Shown: positions 47,173 to 53,542 of the stretch, piece by piece
Layout of the letters: each line of letters starts with the position of its first letter
How positions within the stretch are numbered: the stretch's first letter is position 1
NCBI GenBank assembly: GCA_049999765.1
Contig: JBNGIQ010009400.1
Location: 1-53,542 of the forward strand
Source: Phaeoceros laevis
Taxonomy: Eukaryota > Anthocerotophyta > Anthocerotopsida > Notothyladales
DNA length: 53,542 nucleotides
Direction: 5' to 3'
Translations under genes and position numbers: made by a program
Notes under the pieces: model-generated
Told to the model about the DNA's origin: nothing
What the model saw: only the letters and a program-made list of their open reading frames with translations
Database searches by the model: none

Positions 47173-48506
47173 ATGGTGTGCATCCGGCAGGCCACGGTAT
47201 GCGTGTGAATTGCCAGGACCTGAAGAATATGTAGGACTCCGGAACTGTCGAACAGGTTAAGGTGATTGGTCTTGCATCGTGTCTGATGCTTTGTTTATTT
47301 GGATTTACGCGCAGGTGGATGATCTGCTGGCGATGCAGAGCTGCAATCTCATGTGCCTGCCAGAAAATTACCAGATGAAGGTGGGTGATGAAGAACGTGC
47401 GTTCGGATAGTCTAGGCATGGTATTGGACTTTGTTGGTGAATCTCACGTGCTTCTTCCTTTGGCAATGCACAGTACTACCTCTACCACATACTGTCATGG
47501 CCTCAACTACTGTACGTGGCGGAGGATTACAACAAGAAAATTGTCGGCTACGTCCTCGCAAAGATGTGAGTCGGGCTTTATTCTCTTAATCCCTGTGCAG
47601 ATATTGTCAGCGGTCGTTTGTTTGTTTACTTTCTGAAGCAGGGTTGCCTGGATTGAATGCAGGGAGGAAGAGAGCACCGAGTGTCATGGGCACATCACCT
47701 TGTTGGCAGTGCTACGGACTCACAGAAAGCTCGGGCTTGCCACGAAGCTCATGAGTGCTGCTCGTATCCTTGTGGTGGGTGGCTTCGTGTTGGTCGCTTG
47801 CTGGTTCTGGCTTGGAATAAACTGGTGATTTGTGGGGTGAGGGTGCAGAAGCTTTTTTCATGTTACGTCCTTGACAAGTGGTTCCACAGAACGTGGCATG
47901 CAAGAGGTTTTTGAAGCAGAATACGTGTCTCTCCATGTCCGCAAGAGCAACAGGGCAGCTTTCCACCTCTACACCCAGACCCTGGGATACAAGTACTGCC
48001 CTCTGACCAGCCTGTATGGATGTATGATCTTGTGGGGAGGACCCTGGAGATTGTGAATCCGTGCCTGTATGCTGGGAAAGTTGTGTGATGGACTGGTTGT
48101 GGACAGAGCATTGCTGGACTGTTGAATGGGAACATGCCTTTCCTATTGTAGTGGCCACCACTGATTTTCGGCATCTCTGTTTGCAAGATCAATGATATGG
48201 AGGCCAAGTACTATGCTGACGGTGAGGATGCATATGATATGCGAAAGCAGTTGAAGAGCAAAGCAGAAAAGGCCGCTGGTACCTTTTGTTGTGCTTGATG
48301 GCGACTGAAGGGCCGTGTTGCCCAGACTGGAGCTTCTTCCTTCTCTTACTTCTTTCTTGCACTGTGCAGTGCCTTCGGCTGAAGCCCCACAAGTCTCATC
48401 GATAAAAAAGGTTGTGGAGAAAACTGAGGACCGAGCAGCAAGGCACAAAGACCCCGATTCACGGAACTCCAAGGGTGACAAGGTTGTTAAACAAGAAAGC
48501 AGTTGA
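47173..48506 (+). CDS. NAA10: N-alpha-acetyltransferase 10, catalytic subunit of NatA (splice acceptor apparently damaged)
   Basis: Exons 47173-47196, 47315-47380, 47474-47565, 47663-47763, 47890-47992, 48188-48278 and 48370-48506. The product starts [20 protein letters not shown] and continues [20 protein letters not shown], with [19 protein letters not shown]. The GNAT acetyl-CoA-binding region is [17 protein letters not shown], and [20 protein letters not shown] follows. Exon 6 encodes [20 protein letters not shown] and exon 7 the polar tail. NatA acetylates N-termini after methionine removal on the ribosome, with NAA15. Exon 5 ends in phase 2 (TAC AA), but the only nearby acceptor (CAAG|ATC at 48187) leaves the frame one base short. 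A G at 48186 would restore CAG|G and give 204 residues. This is either an assembly error or a defective allele. Confidence 0.9.
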
Positions 48507-49488
48507 AGATAAGAGTGCCGGTAAGAAAGTATACTAGCTGGGACGTTCTGGCCCTCAGATCTGTAGGCCCCTTCGGGAGGCTAACTTGTTCATTGTATCC
48601 AATCGGATTTTAAGATCTGCTGCAGGGGAGACTGGTGGCGTTGCCTGACGCTTCCTCTGCCGCTGAGGCGGGTGATGTGCTGTTTGGGAACCGCAAGGTT
48701 CTCATGGAAAAATGGCCGGGTCGGGCAGGGTTCTGGACATGGAACTCGCTGCTGGAATTGCCTCCAGAAAATTCGGCAAGTAGACTCTGAGAGCATCGAA
48801 CGGAAGTGCAGGAACCGAGGCAGGCCTGATGAGGCCTTCGAGATCCTCTTTGTCTCCACTCAGAACTTCCCCGTCCCCTTGCTTCCCTCGCTGATGCAAG
48901 TACAGAAGGGGGCATCTGCTGGTCAGACAGTCATTGTGAAGGGCAGTGCGCGTATTTAGCAGAAAACTCTTACGTCTGCTGCCAAAACCTTTGTGATGCT
49001 GTGAGCACAGCGTATGCTGGGACCCTGTCTTTACAATCAAGGCCTCAAAGGAGACAAAGCACTCGTGGGGCCATTCAAGCTGAGACGCACGGCATGCCTT
49101 GCAAGGCATGATAACTCTCAACGGTGTAACGGCCCCGTTCCGCGCCATCGGCCTTGGCACGGCCCGCTGGCTATTTCAGGTAGTCCCAACGTCAAGAAGG
49201 TCTCTCTTTCCCCCCACGCTTGCTTGCCCTAGCTCGCTGTCTCTTAGGATATGCCTAACATCTTGGTATCAGAGCGGAGCGAGCGTGAGGCTGGTGATCT
49301 TGGAATGGGGGGGCCAGGCCAGGCCAGGCCAGGTGTCGTGACTTTTCCGACAGATGTCCCTGCTGCAGATGCTTCCCTGTGAGTTCAAACCGCAGGCCAC
49401 CGTGGCTTGTGGCTGCGCTTGACCTGGATAACATTTCCCAGTCCGAGGGCCGCCATAGCCAAGTGCTCCAGTTTTTGCAGAGGTAGCA
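48507..49488. other. Region downstream of NAA10, no clear gene
   Basis: Open frames of 80-150 codons occur on both strands without recognised domains. A pentamer tract, about four and a half copies of GGCCA, lies at about 49309-49332. Part of this stretch may be the decayed 5' half of the following PPR pseudogene, but I cannot show that. Confidence 0.4.
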
Positions 49489-50683
49489 ATGGCGCATTTC
49501 CTCCACCTACCGTTGCGCACCACCAACGGGATGCAACATCAGCGGTTTTGGATGCCAGCAGCTGAGAGGCAGGCCCACACCCTGGAGCTGGAGGGGAGGT
49601 TGAATGTGCCTCTGAGGCAATGGATTTACACAAGCCGCACATTTGTGCCGTGCTGTGGCTTAGCAGCCAAGCTATGCATACCGGATAATACCAGTGCAGG
49701 AGAACGACAAGAGTTGTTGTGGAGGCAGTATTTCTTGGACCCCACATTGTTGTGGGACTGCAGGACGAACAAGAAGAGCGCGCGCTCTCCCGACTTCAGG
49801 CACAAGGAGTCCTAGGAGCCCCTGTGGCTGAACAACTTCTACAAGCCTGACTGGGTGGATGCGGAGCTGGCTGCCTTGGACAAGCAGGTTGGACGATCTG
49901 CTCAGCCTACATCCAACCCCTTCTTACATCTTAATGCTGGTGCTCCGACGGTGCCAGAGTGCCAAGGGTACGGAACGGCTCAGGCTGTAATCGAACAACT
50001 TTGTGAGGATGGGCAGCTAAGTCCAGCAGTGGACGCTTTGACCATCTTGGCGGAGAAATAATCTCGTGTGTCCTCCTCTCTGCTGTACAGAGTCATTCGG
50101 ATATGCAGGGCTGAAAAAAATCTGGTGTTGGGGCGACGACTTGATGATCCCACTGTCAAGCTTGGGTACGGATCGAACGCATTTTTGGGAAACCATCTCT
50201 TGCGCATGTATGCATATGGAGGTAGGCCACAGGAGGCCATGGATGTGTTCAACAGGGTAGGGAAACCGAGTGTCTTTATGTGGTTTTCCATAATCTCTAC
50301 ACATGCAAAGCACGGAAAACCGAAGGAGGCCATACAACTCTAGAGTCAGATGCGTAGGTCAGGAGTGAAGGCGAATGATTACGTCTTTGCAGCTGCCCTT
50401 CAAGCTTGTGCATTTGCCGCTGACTTGGAATCTGGCAGAAAAGTGCACTCTGATGTGTTTCACAGTGGCAATCCTACGAACTTGTTTGTTGGCAACTCTT
50501 GCGTTTGGTCTATTGAACACTCCGAGTGGGACACCTCTGGTGGTAACAAAGAATCTACGCATGTGCAGTGACTGCCACAGTTCCAAGGAAATCATGTCAA
50601 GGCTTGAACAGAGAGACATTGTGGTAAGGGATGGGTACCGTGTGCATCGATTTGCAAACGGGCGTTGCAGTTGTAAGGGTTGA
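49489..50683 (+). pseudogene. Broken PDF-motif / PPR / DYW gene
   Basis: The frame at 49489-49815 ends in a segment like the PDF motif of organellar single-stranded-DNA-binding (OSB) proteins: LLWRQYFLDPTLLWDCRTNK then PDFRHK. An in-frame TAG (49813-49815) stands where these proteins have Gly, and EPLWLNN resumes beyond it. Further in-frame stops lie at 50059-50061 and 50341-50343. PPR repeats follow (LGRRLDDPTVKLGYGSNAFL, HLLRMYAYGGRPQEAMDVFN, ALQACAFAADLESGRKVHSD). Near 50490 the reading jumps one frame into a DYW tail (LAFGLLNTPSGTPLVVTKNL, CSDCHSS, CSCKG), so most repeats and the HxE half are gone. The DYW remnant is close to that of the intact PPR gene at 26.8-30.1 kb. Confidence 0.85.
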
Positions 50684-50730
50684 CCGTGAGAATACTGAAG
50701 ATCCAGCCAGTGCTCAGTTGTGTGCGAAAG

Positions 50731-50849
50731 ATTGTTGTCTTTCTCTTGGGTGTGAATGTGCTTGCTTACCTCTATCCCCGTCAAACTGAGATCGTTGTCT
50801 TTCTCTTGGGGTGAATGTACGTGCTTAACTCTATCCCTGTCAAACTGAG
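50731..50849. repeat. Tandem duplication of about 60 bp
   Basis: 50731-50790 and 50791-50849 are near copies sharing GTTGTCTTTCTCTTGGG and GTCAAACTGAG. They lie just after the PPR pseudogene. The rest of 50684-51019 shows nothing recognisable. Confidence 0.9.
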
Positions 50850-51063
50850 ACACGGACAGGGATCGTGGACACTACTCCACCACGTATCATAACACAGAAT
50901 AATGGATCTCCTCAACTGAAAAGAAAGGGAGCTGATAGGAAGTGAGAACATGGGCATTTTCCAATGGATACCCGGGGATATTTGAAGAACATATTGAATG
51001 AGGGCAGGGGCCTGTTAGGGTGAAAGGAGGATCTGAAAGGATCTGTTTGTTCATTTGTTTGTT

Positions 51064-51237
51064 CATTTATCACAGCCGGAGTGGATGGCTCCTGAAGTAC
51101 TTCGAGATGTACTTCGAGATGAACAGGCATTTATCACAGCCGGAGTGGATGGCTCCTGAAGTACTTCGAGATGAACAGGCGATTGTACAGCTTTGGGTGG
51201 TTATGTGGGAGTTGGTGTGGTTATGTGGGAGTTGGTA
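51064..51237 (+). pseudogene. Raf-like protein kinase fragment, scrambled by tandem duplications
   Basis: The peptide QPEWMAPEVLRDE is the subdomain VIII signature of plant Raf-like (CTR1/EDR1-type) MAP3 kinases. It occurs twice because of a 64-bp tandem duplication (51064-51127, 51128 onward). Copy one also carries a 12-bp duplication (51097-51120). A 20-bp duplication (51198-51237) repeats the part encoding VVMWEL, the subdomain IX region. The reading frame changes between these pieces, so no kinase can be made. Confidence 0.75.
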
Positions 51238-51365
51238 ACTTTGCAGCTGCCTCAGAATTCAATGGACTAATAAAACAAGGTGGAAAATTGGTTTTTTTTG
51301 GCATCAACTCTGTTTCGGCCTTGGCCACTTGGGTGGAATCTATGACCCAGAACACCTTGTGATTG

Positions 51366-52256
51366 TCAAGGTTTTGCTTTCTTTACCCTCTATCCCCTCA
51401 CCCTTCCTCATGTTCGCTCCATAACCATCTTCTCTAACAACCAGGTTGCCATTTCCTCTCTTCTCAATGTCTCAGCTCGCTTCGGTCAAAGCTCCTCCAT
51501 GGCCGCTCTTGCTGTCGTTCAATCCCTCCTCCACTCCTACTCTCACATCTCTCTACTACTCCACTGGATCCCGGGCCACCGCAAGATTGTTGGAAACGAA
51601 GTTGCTGGTTCGCTAGCTAAAGCTACCCTCCTCCCTGTGGCTGAAGCAGATTAGGTTCTGACCAAATCACGGGCATTTCAAATCATCAACTCCTCCATGC
51701 TCTCCAGATGGCATCATAGGTGGACGTCTTCTTCTAAGGCATCTGCCTTGAAACAGGTGGTGGGGAGTGGCCCATCAACGTCCGTGCTTAAGCGTCTGGC
51801 TGCTCATGAGAGATGCATCTCCTCCTTCCTCACCCAACTTCGGACCGGCCACATGGCCATTGGGACTTACTTCTGCCGATTCAACATTCCAGGCTCGCCA
51901 CTTTGTCGTAAATGTAGGGCTGCGGAGGAGACTCGGACTCACATCCTCGGCAAATGCCTCGCCACTCGCTCAGTGTGGTTGCGAATCTTCAAGGGGTCCT
52001 TCCCTTGCCTTCGTCAATTACTCAACGACCCGGCACTTCAACAACAATTGGTCTCTTGTTTTCTATGCATTGATGATTGATTATCTTTAGACAATTTCCT
52101 TTTTTAGCTTGCTCATAATTCATTTCCTCTAAGGGTGTCATCATAGTTAAGTTATCTTTTTAGTTGTAGCTTAGGCTTATACTCTTGGTGTTCTCTATTC
52201 TCCGGTTTGGCGTCATAGCCTTATGGCTGCATACGCGTAATGAACAAACAAACAAG
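51366..52256 (+). mobile_element. 5'-truncated LINE retrotransposon with RNase H domain
   Basis: A frame from about 51373 encodes the end of an RNase H domain (LLHWIPGHRKIVGNEVAGSL) up to a TAG at 51651-51653. The same reading then continues into a C-terminal zinc-knuckle region: QLRTGHMAIGTYFCRFNIPG, PLCRKCRAAEETRTHILGKC, ending at 52078-52080. The tail (GCCTTATGGCTGCATACGCG then TAATGAACAAACAAACAAG, about 52217-52256) resembles the short-repeat 3' end of I/Tad-like LINEs. Reverse transcriptase and endonuclease are missing, so this is a dead 5'-truncated copy. I could not find a clear target-site duplication. Confidence 0.8.
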
Positions 52257-53152
52257 TTGCCGCCAAAGGCGGAAACGTAAGCATGTTTTTTACGTTTCTT
52301 GGCGTATCTATGCGTATAGCTTAAAAATGTCGTAAGTTTCCAGATGGGGCTAGACTCATGTTTATTGTGTAATTAGAGGACGAGCTGATAGTGTCTAAAG
52401 TGGAATGTTTTCTATTGCAATATCTAATGTTTAGAATGAGCTCCCCTAAAAAAATCTCTAAAAAAAAAAATTGTGTAATATAAGACATGCTACTAATTAA
52501 TGTATAGTGCTGCCTTTTTCTAGCTGCGTTATCATGGAAAGTCCAGGGTTATCCTTCGGGGGGTTACGGAGCCTAAAGCCATGGAAAGGCGTAGCCTAAA
52601 TATCAGGTGGCCAGACGCGGGCCCCGCCTCCGCTGCATGCATCATGGCATGGCCTCCCATGCTCCCCTACCTCTCTGTTCGCCCCCTCCCTCTCTCCTCG
52701 CGTACGCTCGCTACCGGGACCGGATAGCAACCTGTTAATAACTTATGAGCGGATTTATCGGATAACTAGGTCAGGGCTTCGCTTTCGTTTCACTTGGCGT
52801 TGGCGCTCGTTTTATGAAGCGCTCGTTTCATAAAGAGCTCGTTTCAGTTGCCGCCCATGGCTGATGGTGCAATTCCGCCTCACTACCCCTCCCGGTTGTT
52901 TCAGCCATGCAGATCTCAGCTGGCAGCGCAGCTCTTACAAGCATTCCGGGCTTGGAGTAGAGAAGGAGGTCATGGTGTGGCCTTTGTGCAGGGAAGGAGG
53001 TCATGGTGTGGCCTTTGTGCAGTGGGGAAGGGTGTTGATTTTGTGGACCCTAAACCCTAAAGCCCAAGGCAGCTGCAAGGCCAAAGCGAGCTAGTAGAGT
53101 CCTGTTTTAGATCGAGCTCCATGTGCATGGTTGTAAGTTACAGACACAGTGT
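52257..53152. other. Non-coding region with small repeats
   Basis: Just after the LINE, an imperfect hairpin pairs GGAAACGTAA (52271-52280) with TTACGTTTC (52290-52298). A 30-bp unit (GAAGGAGGTCATGGTGTGGC and following) is repeated at 52962-52991 and 52993-53022. A plant telomere-like stretch (ACCCTAAACCCTAAAG) is at 53047-53062. No gene is supported. Confidence 0.5.
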
Positions 53153-53252
53153 NNNNNNNNNNNNNNNNNNNNNNNNNNNNNNNNNNNNNNNNNNNNNNNN
53201 NNNNNNNNNNNNNNNNNNNNNNNNNNNNNNNNNNNNNNNNNNNNNNNNNNNN
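53153..53252. other. Assembly gap (100 N)
   Basis: Exactly 100 undetermined bases, the usual placeholder for a scaffold gap of unknown size. The distance between flanking sequences is therefore unknown. Confidence 0.98.
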
Positions 53253-53542
53253 CCTCTGCAAGCACGCCAGCACGCTCCTTGCCGCAGCCGCCAGCCCGCA
53301 TCCAGCCATAGACAGATGGCCTGCAGGAAGCGCTTGCCGACAAGTTTGCATGCACAGCGCTTGCAGTTCGAATTCATGACCGCTGTCCTGCCCTGCAGCA
53401 GGTGCCGCCCACAGGCGTGCTAGCTGCATGATGCCGCCAGCCCGCCGCTACCACCACGCCAGCACGCCAGTTTGCCGCGACCGCCAGCCCGCCAGCCCGC
53501 ATCCAGCCATAGCCGGCCTGCCTCTAGCTTGCACAGTTGCGC
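53253..53542. repeat. GC-rich repeats after the gap
   Basis: AGCCCGCATCCAGCCATAG occurs at about 53291-53309 and again near 53493-53511, with CACGCCAGCACGC also repeated. The change to Cys/Ala/Pro-codon-rich, GC-rich sequence at the gap suggests a repeat array that stopped assembly. Confidence 0.6.

Noticed and set aside
49099-49341. Frame with TLNGVTAPFRAIGLGTARWL as the OB-fold part of the PDF/PPR pseudogene
   Set aside because: Loosely similar to the start of an OSB SSB-like domain, but too short and isolated to claim.
53047-53062. True chromosome end
   Set aside because: Only about two telomere units, followed by non-telomeric sequence and a gap; more likely an interstitial motif or telo-box.

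Overview
The window is nuclear DNA of a land plant. It has spliced genes with short GT-AG introns (mostly about 80-300 bp), a long intronless PLS-class PPR gene with a DYW domain, plastid proteins (a RIQ/DUF1118 thylakoid protein and a PDE318-type GTPase), plant-type VPS13 and VPS3, and a kinesin-II-associated protein (KAP3). KAP3 is normally retained only where motile cilia are built, so a seedless plant with swimming sperm fits best. A PPR-DYW protein ending in DRP, a PPR-DYW pseudogene and compact introns suggest a hornwort, lycophyte or fern. The lineage is an inference and I cannot name a species.

Layout. 0.5-2.8 kb (+): 3-hydroxyisobutyryl-CoA hydrolase-like gene with two candidate mutually exclusive exons. 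4.1-26.3 kb (+): one very large VPS13-family gene of the plant type with a PH domain. 26.4-26.7 kb: a MITE-like element between two convergent genes. 26.8-30.1 kb (-): PPR-DYW gene. 30.4-30.9 kb: an inverted duplication in the divergent promoter region. 30.9-36.3 kb (+): VPS3, in 14 exons. 36.6-38.9 kb (-): PDE318-like GTPase. 39.7-40.3 kb (+): TIM8. 41.2-41.9 kb (+): RIQ-like protein. 42.2-46.2 kb (-): KAP3. 47.2-48.5 kb (+): NAA10 acetyltransferase with a probable broken splice acceptor. 48.6-53.5 kb is degenerate DNA: a PDF-motif/PPR/DYW pseudogene, tandem duplications, a Raf-like kinase fragment, a 5'-truncated LINE with RNase H, a 100-N gap and GC-rich repeats.

The genes are ordinary eukaryotic single genes, not an operon. 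VPS13 (lipid transfer at contact sites) and VPS3 (endosomal tethering) both serve the endomembrane system. TIM8, the PPR protein, the GTPase and RIQ act in mitochondria or plastids. I see no functional link that requires their proximity. Gene models were built by reading splice sites and matching conserved protein families from memory; exon ends given exactly were checked for reading phase, and those marked approximate were not.
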